Positions 1 through 9,883 of a stretch of DNA of 64,000 nucleotides are shown here, one piece after another. The position numbers and the translations under genes were made by a program. The notes below the pieces were generated by a model. It ran no database searches and was not told the origin of the DNA. It saw only the letters and a program-made list of their open reading frames with translations. Positions within the stretch are counted from its first letter, which is position 1; the number at the start of each line of letters is the position of its first letter. Source of the stretch: Actinomycetota bacterium (GTDB taxonomy: Bacteria; Actinomycetota; Actinomycetes; Streptosporangiales; Streptosporangiaceae); the NCBI GenBank assembly GCA_027314515.1, contig DAHVAR010000060.1, positions 1 to 64,000 of the forward strand. Reading direction: 5' to 3'.

Positions 1-571
1 CGCCGAATCCGAAGCCCTCCAGCACCTGCGGCGCGTTGGCCCGGTAAAGCAGCACCACGATCGCCGCGCCGAACAGGCCCAGGCCCACCGTGAACATGCC
101 GGCCACGCCGCCGGTGCGGAACGCGATCCGCATAGCGCGGCGCTCGCCGGCCTCACGGGCCGCCGCCGCGACCCGCACGTTGCCCCGCACACACAGCGAC
201 ATGCCGGTGAACCCCGTCAGCGCGGAGAACAGCGCGCCGACGAGGAAGAAGGCGCTGCGGCCCCAGCGCACGCTGTTCCCGTCGGCCGGCAGCACCAGCA
301 GGATCCAGGGAATGATGAAGGCGAAGATGCCCAGCGTCCTGAACTGCCTCCGCAGGTAGGCCGCGGCGCCCTCCTGCACCGCATGGGCTATCTCCTGCAT
401 CTTCTCGGTCCCCTGGCTAGCGGCCAGGACCTCACGCACCAGGAAGCCCGCGACGGCAAGGGCTGCCAGGGCAATGACCGCGACGACCACAACCCAGGTA
501 AGGTTGCCGCCGCTAACACTGACCGGGCCACCCGGTCCACTCGCCGCGAGGGCGAGGTCGTGCTCAGACAT
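1..571 (-). CDS. hppA: K(+)-insensitive pyrophosphate-energised proton pump, N-terminal part (runs off the window)
   Basis: Reverse-strand translation MSEHDLALAASGPGGPVSVSGGNLTWVVVVAVIALAALAVAGFLVREVL...EKMQEIAHAVQEGAAAYLRRQFRTLGIF is typical of membrane H+-PPases. Confidence 0.9.
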   Translation of the reverse strand, partial: MSEHDLALAASGPGGPVSVSGGNLTWVVVVAVIALAALAVAGFLVREVLAASQGTEKMQEIAHAVQEGAAAYLRRQFRTLGIFAFIIPWILLVLPADGNSVRWGRSAFFLVGALFSALTGFTGMSLCVRGNVRVAAAAREAGERRAMRIAFRTGGVAGMFTVGLGLFGAAIVVLLYRANAPQVLEGFGFG

Positions 572-765
572 TCGATCTCCTTGGACGTCTGATAAGCGCC
601 GCTAAGGCAGACGTATAGCCAACAAAGCTCGTCTCAACCTGCTCCGTACGCCCGGAAAGCAGGCGTGGGCGGGAGTCTACAATGCTTGCCCAAGATCCTG
701 AAGCGCCGTAACTTCCTAACATCTTCGTTATCAAAACTTGATGTTAGCGGTGCATCACGGCCGAT

Positions 766-1293
766 TCAGGCGGTCGCGGAGCGGCGCTTCCAGCTCATGG
801 CGACGCTCGTGCCGTCACCGGTGGGCGAAATGTGCACGTCGTCGGCGAGCCCGGTGATGACCGCGAGGCCTACGCTCGCGGGGAGCTGCAGGATCACGCC
901 GTCCGCCCCGGCAGTGGTACCGCCGCCGGCGACAGGAGCCCCGTCGCCGGCCGCGGTACCTCCGTCCCTGGCGGCAGCGCCGCGAGCGGTACCGTGACCG
1001 CCCTGCGGTGCCGCGGCCACGGGAGCTTCGCCGTCCGCGTCCGCTGGGGCCGCGTCGGTCACCACCACCTCGAACCGCTCGCCGTCATCGCACAGCGCTA
1101 CCCGGATCGGCTGCCCTGGGCAGTGCTTGCGGTGCGCCTCGACCGCGCGGGAGCAAGCCTCGCCGACCGCGAGGCGTACTTCGTCAAGGAGCGACTCGTC
1201 AATGCCGCTCCGACGGGCAACCGCGGTGGCGACGAGCCTCGCGGTCCGCACATGCGCGGGGAGCGGCGGGAAGGTGACTTCGACGGTGGCCAT
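766..1293 (-). CDS. ATP-binding anti-sigma factor-like (HATPase/RsbW family) protein
   Basis: N-terminal LVATAVARRSGIDESLLDEVRLAVGEACSRAVEAH and C-terminal GLAVITGLADDVHI match RsbW-type HATPase; directly downstream of a STAS-domain gene. Confidence 0.8.
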   Translation of the reverse strand: MATVEVTFPPLPAHVRTARLVATAVARRSGIDESLLDEVRLAVGEACSRAVEAHRKHCPGQPIRVALCDDGERFEVVVTDAAPADADGEAPVAAAPQGGHGTARGAAARDGGTAAGDGAPVAGGGTTAGADGVILQLPASVGLAVITGLADDVHISPTGDGTSVAMSWKRRSATA

Positions 1294-1305
1294 GGGGAGC
1301 GGTGG

Positions 1306-1656
1306 CTACTTCTCGGCCTTCCGGGCGGCGATCGCCTGGTCCACCGATTCGTAGATCCCGAAGACCTTGGTGAGACCGGTGATGCGGAAGATCTTCAGAA
1401 TGCGCTCTTGCGTGCAGACCAGGTCGAGCGACCCGTCGTGGGCGCGGACCCGCTTGAGCCCGCCGACCAGGACCCCGAGGCCCGTGGAGTCGAGGAACTC
1501 GACCTTCTCCATGTTCACTACCAGCTGGTAGTTCTTCTTGTTGACAAGCTCGATGAGCAGTTCGCGAAGGCGCGGTGCGGTGTAGACGTCGATCTCACCC
1601 TCGACGTCGACGACCTCGATACCGTCCTTGTTGTTGTGGCCAAGCTTCAGATCCAC
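1306..1656 (-). CDS. bldG: STAS-domain anti-sigma factor antagonist, BldG-like
   Basis: [80 protein letters not shown] closely resembles BldG; likely GTG start at 1656. Confidence 0.85.
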   Translation of the reverse strand: MDLKLGHNNKDGIEVVDVEGEIDVYTAPRLRELLIELVNKKNYQLVVNMEKVEFLDSTGLGVLVGGLKRVRAHDGSLDLVCTQERILKIFRITGLTKVFGIYESVDQAIAARKAEK

Positions 1657-1797
1657 AAAATCCTCCAGCGCCGTGAAGGCGTCATCTCTTGCGTCGTGGC
1701 GGCCGACCCCTGCTCGGCATTCAACCACGCTCCGGGTACATGTCTATACGAAATCAAAGTGTCCGGCACCCGCCTAGAGGATGTCACACTTTAAACC

Positions 1798-4092
1798 GTG
1801 TCTACGGTCACGCCTGTCTCCGCGCTCTCGGTCTTGAGGGCCGCGCAGCATGCGGGAGAACTCGTGCACCTAGAGCACATACCCGGCCGGGCGGGGCAAA
1901 CCACATCATGGCCGCAATCGATCCATACCGAGGTGGCTGACGCGCTCGCCGCCAGCGGTATCGAAGCCCCGTGGACACACCAGGCGCAGGCCGCGGCGCT
2001 CGCCCGCGCCGGACAGAACGTGATCATCGCCACCAGGGCAGCCTCGGGCAAATCCGCCGGATATCTCGCCGCGGCGCTGTCAGAGATACTCGACGGCGGC
2101 ACGGTGCTGTACATCGCGCCGACCAAGGCGCTCGCCGCCGACCAGTTGCAGGCGGTCCGCGCCCTCGGCGTGCCAGGAGTGCGCGCGACCTGCTACGACG
2201 GCGACTCGACCGCTGCCGACCGGGCCTGGGCACAGGCCCACGCCAACTACCTGCTGACCAACCCTGACATGCTGCACCAAGCGCTGCTGCCGAACCACAC
2301 CCGCTGGCGCGGCTTCTTCAAGCGGCTGCGCGTGGTGATCATCGACGAGTGCCACAACTACCGGGGGGTCTTCGGCTCGCACGTCGCGCAGGTGCTGCGC
2401 AGGCTGCGCCGGGTCGCCGCGCACCACAAGCCGGAAGATGGCCAGGCGGCGCCGGTCTTCGTGCTCGCCTCCGCGACGATCGCCGAGCCCGCCACGGGCG
2501 CCCGGCTGCTGACCGGCCTGGACGTAGTCGCGGTCGCCGAGGACGGCTCGCCCCGCGTGCCGCTCACGTTCGCGCTGTGGGAACCCCCGTTGCTGCACAC
2601 GCCTGGCGTTGTCAGGTCCCGCCGCGCGGCCACCGGGGAGGCGGCGGACCTGCTGGCCGCGCTGGTCAGGTCGGAGGTGCCCGCGCTCGCCTTCATCAGG
2701 TCCCGGCGCGGCGCGGAAACCGTCGCGCTCACCGCGCGCACCGCCCTCGGCAAAGGACAAGGCGACGAGGTCGCGGCATACCGGTCCGGCTACCTGGCGG
2801 ACGACCGCCGCGACCTGGAGGCCGGGCTGCGCAACGGGCGGATCACCGGCATGGCCGCCACCACCGCGCTCGAACTAGGCGTCAACATCCCCGCCCTCGA
2901 CGCGGTGCTCATCGCCGGCTGGCCTGGCACCTGGTCGTCGCTGTGGCAGCAGGCCGGCCGGGCCGGCCGCGCCGGGCGGCCCGCCACCGCGGTGTTCATC
3001 GCCCGCGACGACCCGCTCGACACGTACCTGATCCACCACCCGGACACGCTGCTGCACCATCCGCTCGAGCCGGCCGTGCTCGATCCGGCCAACCCGTACG
3101 TGCTGGCGCCGCACCTGGCCGCGGCCGCCGCCGAGCTCCCGCTGACCGACCCGGACCTTGACCTGTTCGGCCCGGCCGCCGCGACGGCCGTGAACGGCCT
3201 GACCGAGGCGGGCGAGCTCAGGAGGCGGCAGTCCGGCTGGCATCCCGCCCGCAGGGACCACCCCGCCAGGCGGATTAGCCTGCGCGGCGGGGCCGGGCGG
3301 CCGGTGCGGGTGGTGGAGGAGGAGACAGGCCGCCTGGTGGGGACGATGGACGAGCCGTCCGCGCACCGGTTCGTCCACGACGGCGCCGTCTACCTGCACC
3401 AGGGCGAGAGCTACCTGGTGGGCAAGCTGGACCTGGACGACCGGGTGGCGCTGGTGGAGTGCCGCGATCCCGGGTACAGCACCCAGGCGCGCGACATCAC
3501 CGACATCGACGTGATCGCGGAGCACCGTCACGCGCGCTGGGGCGGAGCTGACGTCGTGTTCGGCGAGGTGCGGGTGACACGGCAGGTGGTGGGGTACACA
3601 CGCGTCCGTTCCGAGTCGAAAAGGAGGGAAGCCGAGGTGGCGCTCGAGCTGCCGGAGCGAACCCTTGTCACGGCCGCTGTCTGGTGGACTATCCCGAACG
3701 ACCTCGTGGTTCCCCTCGCAGGCACCCATCTCGGCGGCGCGGCCCACGCCGCCGAGCACGCATCCATCGGCATGCTGCCGCTGCTGGCGGCGTGCGACCG
3801 CTGGGACGTGGGCGGGGTGTCCGCGGACCTGCACCCGAGCACGGGGCGGCTGACTGTCTTTGTCTACGACGGCCACGCCGGCGGAGCCGGGTTCGCCGAG
3901 CGTGGCTTCGCCACCGCGAGTCGCTGGCTGACGGCTACCGCTGATGCCATCGCCAGTTGCGATTGCACGTCCGGCTGCCCGTCGTGCATCCAGTCGCCCA
4001 AGTGCGGCAACGGCAACGAGCCGCTCACCAAGGACGGTGCGATCGCCCTCCTGCAGTGCCTGCTCGCCGGTCAGCCCGGCGATGCTGCCTGA
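1798..4092 (+). CDS. DEAD/DEAH box helicase with C-terminal DUF1998-type Cys motif (YprA/MrfA-like)
   Basis: ATRAASGKSAGYLAAALSEIL, IDECHNYRG, GRAGRAGRPATAVFIARDDPLDTYLIHHP; C-terminal CDCTSGCPSCIQSPKCGNGNEPL. Confidence 0.9.
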   Translation: MSTVTPVSALSVLRAAQHAGELVHLEHIPGRAGQTTSWPQSIHTEVADALAASGIEAPWTHQAQAAALARAGQNVIIATRAASGKSAGYLAAALSEILDGGTVLYIAPTKALAADQLQAVRALGVPGVRATCYDGDSTAADRAWAQAHANYLLTNPDMLHQALLPNHTRWRGFFKRLRVVIIDECHNYRGVFGSHVAQVLRRLRRVAAHHKPEDGQAAPVFVLASATIAEPATGARLLTGLDVVAVAEDGSPRVPLTFALWEPPLLHTPGVVRSRRAATGEAADLLAALVRSEVPALAFIRSRRGAETVALTARTALGKGQGDEVAAYRSGYLADDRRDLEAGLRNGRITGMAATTALELGVNIPALDAVLIAGWPGTWSSLWQQAGRAGRAGRPATAVFIARDDPLDTYLIHHPDTLLHHPLEPAVLDPANPYVLAPHLAAAAAELPLTDPDLDLFGPAAATAVNGLTEAGELRRRQSGWHPARRDHPARRISLRGGAGRPVRVVEEETGRLVGTMDEPSAHRFVHDGAVYLHQGESYLVGKLDLDDRVALVECRDPGYSTQARDITDIDVIAEHRHARWGGADVVFGEVRVTRQVVGYTRVRSESKRREAEVALELPERTLVTAAVWWTIPNDLVVPLAGTHLGGAAHAAEHASIGMLPLLAACDRWDVGGVSADLHPSTGRLTVFVYDGHAGGAGFAERGFATASRWLTATADAIASCDCTSGCPSCIQSPKCGNGNEPLTKDGAIALLQCLLAGQPGDAA

Positions 4093-4167
4093 CAGCCGCA
4101 GGGAAGGTAAGGGCCTGCTGTCATTGCCGCCCCGGCCTGCGCAATTACTGCGCAAAAGTGGCCAGAC

Positions 4168-4208
4168 ATGGGGCGACCCCCGTCGGGGGGGAGAACGGGG
4201 GTCGCCAT
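4168..4208 (+). terminator. Strong stem-loop just after the helicase gene (terminator or 5' domain of the ncRNA)
   Basis: ATGGGGCGACCCCCGT ... ACGGGGGTCGCCAT inverted repeat. Confidence 0.5.
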
Positions 4209-4727
4209 ACGGTCCGGCTCCGGGGGGGCAGAGCCGGGTCCGTTACCCAAGAAAGCCTAGTTGCAATCGGGGCAAGTTACCAGCGGGTCAGGCCGAAGCG
4301 CAAAGGGTTGCTGTGCCTTCCCCTTATGCTGCCGGACCGCGGGTGCATCCGTCGAGAGTACCGGGACAAACTGCAACTGTTTTCTTGCCGCGGCCAGGGG
4401 CCACCGCCAGGCCGGACGGCCGGGTTGCCCGCGGGCATGCAACCGGCTCGATCGATCGAGATAACGAATCCATCACGGCACGGGCTTCCCAAAACGACGG
4501 GGGGCCAGTACAAAGGAATCACGGGCCACTGGCCCGTACACGGAAGCCGGGTACCCACGCGCGACCAGCCGCGGGAGGCGTGCCGTGGCAGGCGAATAGT
4601 GGCGCAAAGAGCGCCGGGAGTACCAGGGCGCTCGCCATCGTCTGCCTACCACGGCAGTGTAAGGGTGCACGCTTGGTAGCCCGGTCTGACGTGTCCGTGC
4701 GACGGCGCCCCTGGCCGGGGGCGCCGT
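4209..4727 (+). ncRNA. Candidate structured non-coding RNA, possibly Ms1-like (RNA polymerase-binding RNA); boundaries approximate
   Basis: No convincing ORF across about 650 bp; dense hairpins (4209-4243; 4581-4656), a long-range closing pairing (TACCCAAG 4244-4251 with CTTGGTA 4672-4678), ends in a perfect 10-bp GC hairpin followed by TTT; neighbours match the mycobacterial Ms1 locus. Confidence 0.55.
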
Positions 4728-4730
4728 TTG
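4702..4730 (+). terminator. Intrinsic-type terminator
   Basis: ACGGCGCCCC-TGGCCG-GGGGCGCCGT then TTTG; perfect 10-bp stem. Confidence 0.75.
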
Positions 4731-4925
4731 CGGTGCGCGCCGGAATCCGTCCGGCAGCGGGCTGGCCTGCGTGCGGCTGACTTTGCCACTATCGGGGGAG
4801 CCCCGGATAATGCCGCGTCAGCGTTCGCGTGCCGCATGGCTATTGCCAAATATCGGATGCCGGCTCCTGCCGCCATTGGGGATAAGCAAGACTTTGAGTC
4901 GACAGCGTGAAACAGGGAGGTACCC

Positions 4926-5375
4926 ATGGCCGATCCCGCGGTCAGGCGCGCGGCAGCCGGCGTGACTGATCAGTCCATCGGCGATCTAGTCTCCGTGGCG
5001 GCCAGGGACGTCTCGCAACTGGTCAGATACGAGCTCGAACTTGCCAAGCTGGAACTGAAGGCCGACGCCAAGCGCCTCGGGATCGGCGCCGGGCTCGCAG
5101 TGCTCGCGATGTTCGCCGCCTGCCTGGTGCTGATGCTGCTCGCCTTCGCCTTCGCCTTCGGCCTGAACGCACTGCACGTCTGGCTGTGGGCGGCATTCCT
5201 GATCGTCGCTGGCACATGCGTTCTGATCATTGGCATCGCTGCGCTGGTCGGGCTGCGGATGGTGCGCAAGCTCGACGGGATGAGCAAGACCAGGCGCAGC
5301 CTGGCCGACGGCGTGTCGCTGCTACGCCGCGGCAAGTCCCGCAGCTCGGCCAGGGCCTCAGCTAAAGCCAGCTAG
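4926..5375 (+). CDS. Phage holin family protein (DUF1469/holin superfamily III-like membrane protein)
   Basis: SIGDLVSVAARDVSQLVRYELELAKLELKADAKRLGIGAGLAVLAMFAACLVLMLLAFAFAFGLNAL. Confidence 0.85.
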   Translation: MADPAVRRAAAGVTDQSIGDLVSVAARDVSQLVRYELELAKLELKADAKRLGIGAGLAVLAMFAACLVLMLLAFAFAFGLNALHVWLWAAFLIVAGTCVLIIGIAALVGLRMVRKLDGMSKTRRSLADGVSLLRRGKSRSSARASAKAS

Positions 5376-5377
5376 CC

Positions 5378-6301
5378 ATGCCCGCGCGCGGCAACGACTC
5401 CATCTACCTGCCCGGCCCATGGACCCACCGGTCAGTGAGCGCCAACGGCACCCGGTTCCATCTTGCCGAAAGCGGCGACGGACCGCTCGTGCTGCTGCTG
5501 CACGGGTTCCCGGAGTTCTGGTGGGCATGGCGGCGCCAGCTCGACTCGCTCAGCCGGGCCGGGTTTCGTGTCGCGGCCCCGGACCTGCGCGGATATGGTG
5601 GCAGCGACAAGCCGCCGCGCGGTTACGACTTGGTGACCGCGGCCTCCGACGCTGCCGGCATGGTCCGCGCGCTCGGCGAGGCGAACGCCGTGGTGGTCGG
5701 GCACGACTGGGGCGGGCTGATCGCCTGGACGATGGCCACTTACCACCCGAAAGTCGTCCGGCGGCTCGCGATCGTCTCCATGCCGCACCCATTGCGATTG
5801 CGCGCCGCCGTGTTGACGGCGCCATTCGCCCAGGCCAAGAGCATGAGCTACGCTCTCGGCTTCCAGCTGCCCATGCTGCCCGAGCGGCGGCTGCTCAAGG
5901 ACGGGGCCAGCCGGGTCGGGCGGCTGCTCTCCGCCTGGTCAGGGCCGGGGTGGCCAGATCGGGAAACGGAGCGGCGGTATGCGGATGCGATGTGCGTGCC
6001 GTCCGTTGCCCACTCTGCCCTCGAGTACCACAGGTGGTACCTGCGGTCCAGGTTCCGGCCGGACGGGATCGCCTATACCCGCATGATGCGATCGCCGATC
6101 CAGGTCCCCACGCTGCACCTGCACGGGGCGCTCGACCCGTGCGTGCTGCCAGGTGCTGCCCGCGGTTCCGGCGTCTATGTCGAGGCGCCGTACCGGTGGC
6201 GGCTGCTGGACGGGATCGGCCACTTCCCGCATGAGGAGGCGGCCGACCGGTTCGACTTCGAGCTGCGTTCGTGGCTGGCTGACCCTGAGCCCGAACGCTA
6301 G
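5378..6301 (+). CDS. Alpha/beta hydrolase, epoxide hydrolase-like
   Basis: LLHGFPEFWWAWRRQL, PDLRGYGGSDKPPRGYD, VVVGHDWGGLIAW, GIGHFPHEEAADRF. Confidence 0.9.
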   Translation: MPARGNDSIYLPGPWTHRSVSANGTRFHLAESGDGPLVLLLHGFPEFWWAWRRQLDSLSRAGFRVAAPDLRGYGGSDKPPRGYDLVTAASDAAGMVRALGEANAVVVGHDWGGLIAWTMATYHPKVVRRLAIVSMPHPLRLRAAVLTAPFAQAKSMSYALGFQLPMLPERRLLKDGASRVGRLLSAWSGPGWPDRETERRYADAMCVPSVAHSALEYHRWYLRSRFRPDGIAYTRMMRSPIQVPTLHLHGALDPCVLPGAARGSGVYVEAPYRWRLLDGIGHFPHEEAADRFDFELRSWLADPEPER

Positions 6302-6304
6302 CTC

Positions 6305-6805
6305 ATGCCAGCCAGCCGAGACCGCGATGCCGTCGGCCGGGCGCGGAATGCCCGGCCACGCGACGCGCTGGGTCGCCCGCTGGCAAGGGACGCAGTCGGC
6401 CAGCCGCCCGCCGACGACCGGCCCAGGCCGCCGCTGGAAGTACTGGCGACCGCCCAGAAACTGATTGACGCCGACCGCCCGTTCCACGCGCATGAGGTGC
6501 TCGAGGCAGCCTGGAAGGCCGCTCCGCCGGCCGAACGCGATCTCTGGCAGGGCCTGGCCCAGATCGCGGTCGGCCTGACGCACGCGCTGCGCGGCAATGC
6601 CCGCGGTGCCGCCAGCCTGCTGCGGCGGGGCGCCGACCGGCTGGCGGGCTACCCCGCCGTCGGCCCGCACGGCGTCGACGTAGCCGGGCTGCGGCTGAGC
6701 TGCGCCGAACTTGCCGCGCAGATCGAACGGTCCGGCGCGGGGCAGCTAGACGCCGGCGGCCTGCGCGTCAGGCTGCGGATGCCGGGCGAAGCAGCCCGGA
6801 CCTAG
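6305..6805 (+). CDS. DUF309 domain-containing protein
   Basis: AQKLIDADRPFHAHEVLEAAWKAAPPAERDLWQGLAQIAVGLTHALRGN is the DUF309 signature. Confidence 0.8.
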   Translation: MPASRDRDAVGRARNARPRDALGRPLARDAVGQPPADDRPRPPLEVLATAQKLIDADRPFHAHEVLEAAWKAAPPAERDLWQGLAQIAVGLTHALRGNARGAASLLRRGADRLAGYPAVGPHGVDVAGLRLSCAELAAQIERSGAGQLDAGGLRVRLRMPGEAART

Positions 6806-8007
6806 CCGTCCTGGCAGCCCTGCGTGGATACGGCCGCGTAGTCCTGACTGCCGGCCAGGACATCGCTGCGCACCTCGAGCGAGGTGAGGGCGTACCCGAT
6901 ATCGGAATAGTCGGTGGAGGCAGCGAACACCACGCCGTACACCTGCCCGTCGCGGGCGAGCAGCGGCCCGCCCGAATTACCCGGCCGGATCTTCGCCTTG
7001 ATCGGGTAGATCTGCCGGGTGACATTCTGAGTCGAGTAGATGTTCGGACCCGAGGCCATGATGCTGAGCCCGATCCTGGCCGGGACCTTGGTGAGCGGCT
7101 CATTCTCCGGATAGCCGACCACGGCGGCGCTGGTACCGTTCGAGGCGGGTCCGGCCAGCTTCAGCGGCGGCGCGGACAGGCCAGGGACATAGAGCACGGC
7201 CAGGTCGCGCTGCGGGTCATAGAGCACCACGCGGGCCGGCAGCTCCTGGCCGCCGCCGGGCGGGTAGACGTTCAGGTTCGCGTTGACTCCGGCGACGACG
7301 TGGGCATTGGTCAGGACGTGCTGCCGGGCGATCACGAAGCCGGAGCCTTCGATTTTCTGTGAGCACTCGCGCGCGACGCCCGTGATCTTGACGATGCTCT
7401 GCTCATCCCTGGCCACCCCCGGTGCTCGCAGCACCGCAGGGTTTCCGGCAGCGAGGCTCAGGCTATCCTCGGCCCCGATGGCGCTGAAGACCTGGGAATA
7501 CAGCCCGTTCGACAACAGGCTCCGCAAGCCAGGAAAGACCGGCAGGTACAGCGCGGAGCGCGGCATCACGGCGTCGACGGTACGCAGCAGCGCCGAGTTG
7601 CCAACCTGCCGGGAGATGGCCGGGAACTGGGTATTCACCAGGAACGAGCCGATCAGCCAGGCGACGATCAGGACGGCGGCGATATTCACGACGGCCCCGC
7701 CGAGCGAGTCGATAACGGTCGCCGGACGGCCGCTCAGCCGCGACCGGATCGCGACGCCGAGCCCCGATGCGATCAGCATGCCGATGACGGCCACCGCGAA
7801 TACGACCAGGATCGCCACGAATGCCTGCCATTGCTGGCTCTTGGCGACCGCACGGGAGATTCCGGGCGCGATGAACGCCCCGCCTGCGACGCCCAGCACG
7901 AAGCCGGCCAGCGACAGCACGCCGATGATGAAGCCCTGCCGGTACCCGGCCACGGCGAACGCAGCGATCAGCGCGAGCAGGATGAGGTCGAGCAGGTCAC
8001 CGGGCAC
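6802..8007 (-). CDS. MarP-family membrane serine protease (CvpA-like N-terminus plus trypsin-like domain)
   Basis: N-terminal CvpA-like TM region; VLTNAHVVAG, RDLAVLYV, IRPGNSGGPLLARDGQVYGVVFA. Confidence 0.9.
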   Translation of the reverse strand: MPGDLLDLILLALIAAFAVAGYRQGFIIGVLSLAGFVLGVAGGAFIAPGISRAVAKSQQWQAFVAILVVFAVAVIGMLIASGLGVAIRSRLSGRPATVIDSLGGAVVNIAAVLIVAWLIGSFLVNTQFPAISRQVGNSALLRTVDAVMPRSALYLPVFPGLRSLLSNGLYSQVFSAIGAEDSLSLAAGNPAVLRAPGVARDEQSIVKITGVARECSQKIEGSGFVIARQHVLTNAHVVAGVNANLNVYPPGGGQELPARVVLYDPQRDLAVLYVPGLSAPPLKLAGPASNGTSAAVVGYPENEPLTKVPARIGLSIMASGPNIYSTQNVTRQIYPIKAKIRPGNSGGPLLARDGQVYGVVFAASTDYSDIGYALTSLEVRSDVLAGSQDYAAVSTQGCQDG

Positions 8008-8064
8008 CTCAACAACTTATAGCGCGGCCTGCCCCGGTGCGGCATGTGTAACCCGCCCGAGACG

Positions 8065-8757
8065 TCAACTGCCCGGCGATGGCCAGGTTGCCGGCCGTTC
8101 GCCGGCCGGGAAGCTGATCAGCCGGCCCGAGTTCCATGACTGCTCGAAGCCGCCGATGGCGAGCACGCGATCCAGCAGCATGGCCGTGAAGCCCCAGACG
8201 ATCAGGCCCTCGGCGCGGAACGCCGGACCTGACTGCCCGCCCGGGTAACGGATCATCATCCGGTTCGCCGGGCTCGCCAGCTCGGCCACCGGCACGCGGA
8301 TGACAGCGGCGATCTCCGCCGGGTCACCCGGCGCGACCGGCACCGGCGTATGCCACCAGCCGATCACCGGCGTCACCCGGAAGTCACTGCGCCAGATGTA
8401 GTGCTCCGGCATCACCGCTAGCACGCGCACTCCGGCAGGGTCGACACCGGTTTCCTCGGCGGCCTCCCGGAGCGCGGCATGGACCGGGCTCTCGTCGGTC
8501 TCGTCGACCGCGCCGCCGGGAAAGGCGGGCTGTCCGGGGTGCTTGCGCAGCAGCGCGGAACGTTCGATGAGGAGCAGATCGGGGCCGGCCGGGCCGATGC
8601 CGAACAGGATCAGCACCGCGGCCGCCCGGCCGCGGCCGGCCGGGCGCAGCGCAGCCGGGACCTCCATGTCCGCGGCGGCGGCGACCAGCCTTTCCAGCCA
8701 CGCGGGCGCAGCATCCGCCAGATCGGCGCCCGCGGCGCTGTCGGGTTCAGCGGTCAA
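8065..8757 (-). CDS. NUDIX hydrolase / CoA pyrophosphatase
   Basis: [32 protein letters not shown] box; TTG start near 8757 inferred from the overlap with nth. Confidence 0.85.
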   Translation of the reverse strand: MTAEPDSAAGADLADAAPAWLERLVAAAADMEVPAALRPAGRGRAAAVLILFGIGPAGPDLLLIERSALLRKHPGQPAFPGGAVDETDESPVHAALREAAEETGVDPAGVRVLAVMPEHYIWRSDFRVTPVIGWWHTPVPVAPGDPAEIAAVIRVPVAELASPANRMMIRYPGGQSGPAFRAEGLIVWGFTAMLLDRVLAIGGFEQSWNSGRLISFPAGERPATWPSPGS

Positions 8758-9494
8758 GAGAATGGCCCGGTCTTGACAAGCTTGCTCGCGATGTCCGCGT
8801 CGGTCGGGCCGGTGCCGAACGACGGGCAGAGGCCGGCGACCGGGCAGGCGCCGCAGGCAGGCTTGCGGGCATGGCAGATCCGCCGGCCGTGCCAGATCAG
8901 CCGGTGCGACAGCATCGTCCACTCCGACTTCGGGAACAGCTCCCCGACCTCCTGCTCGATCTTGACCGGGTCGTCCTGGCTGGTCCAGCCGAACCGGCGG
9001 GAAAGGCGCGCGAAGTGGGTGTCGACCGTGATGCCGGGCACTCCGAACGCATTGCCGAGCACGACGTTCGCCGTCTTCCGCCCCACGCCCGGCAGCGTGA
9101 CCAGGGCATCGAGCCGGCCCGGTACCTCGCCGCCGTGCAAGTCCCTGATGGCCGCCGACAAGCCCAGCACCGCCTTCGTCTTGGCCCGGAAGAATCCGGT
9201 CGGCTTCAGCAGGGCTTCAACATGTTCGGGGTCGGCCGTCGCGAGGTCTTCCGGCGTCGGGTATTTCGCGAAGAGGGCTGGCGTGGTCAGGTTCACCCGG
9301 ACGTCCGTGGTCTGCGCGGACAGCACGGTCGCGATCAGCAGCTGGAACGGATTCCGGAAGTCCAGCTCGCAGTGCGCATCCGGATAGGTCTCGGCCAGAA
9401 TCCGGTTAATCTGCCGGGCCCGCCGCAGCAGGCCGAGGTGAGTCTCCGGCTTCCGCCACCGCGCCGCCCTGGGCACGGCCATTTTTGTCACCAT
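8754..9494 (-). CDS. nth: Endonuclease III
   Basis: [55 protein letters not shown]-terminal 4Fe-4[18 protein letters not shown]. Confidence 0.95.
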   Translation of the reverse strand: MVTKMAVPRAARWRKPETHLGLLRRARQINRILAETYPDAHCELDFRNPFQLLIATVLSAQTTDVRVNLTTPALFAKYPTPEDLATADPEHVEALLKPTGFFRAKTKAVLGLSAAIRDLHGGEVPGRLDALVTLPGVGRKTANVVLGNAFGVPGITVDTHFARLSRRFGWTSQDDPVKIEQEVGELFPKSEWTMLSHRLIWHGRRICHARKPACGACPVAGLCPSFGTGPTDADIASKLVKTGPFS

Positions 9495-9883
9495 CCCGTC
9501 AGGGTAGGGCTTCCCCGGCGGCGCCGAGACATCCGCGGCGTCGCCTGCTAACTGCCGCCGCCAATCCAGCCGCGGCGCCGGAATGCCGCGTACAGGCCGG
9601 CGACCGCTATCGGCTCGGTGCCGATCCCGACTGCCAGGAACGTGCCCAGGCCGCCGAGCCAGCGATCAGGCACGCGAAACTCTGCTGTCGATCAGGCTGT
9701 CCAGGATGTGATGCAGCAAGATCAGCCGCACCGGCCGGGAGTTGCTAGCCGGCGAACCATCGCGCAAGATGAGCTTTCCTTCCGCCGCCATATCATCGCA
9801 AATGCCGGCGAGCGCTTCCGGGCGCTCACTGACGGCGGGAAGCGTAAGCGCGCGATTACCGTCCGTAATGTATTGTCAGCGGG

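Noticed and set aside
716-747. CTAACATC...GATGTTAG inverted repeat between hppA and the anti-sigma gene
   Set aside because: Only 8-bp arms with a long loop in an AT-rich intergenic stretch; could be a weak terminator or chance.
2875-4155. 426-aa minus-strand ORF opposite the helicase
   Set aside because: Antisense ORF in high-GC DNA; the plus-strand frame carries clear helicase motifs.
3944-4780. Overlapping ORFs (3944-4780, 3957-4679 and others) across the candidate ncRNA
   Set aside because: No domain, no RBS, mutually overlapping in all frames; the hairpin content better fits RNA or regulatory sequence.
9548-9673. 41-aa minus-strand [44 protein letters not shown]
   Set aside because: Possible membrane microprotein, but no clear RBS or recognised family; too little support to list.
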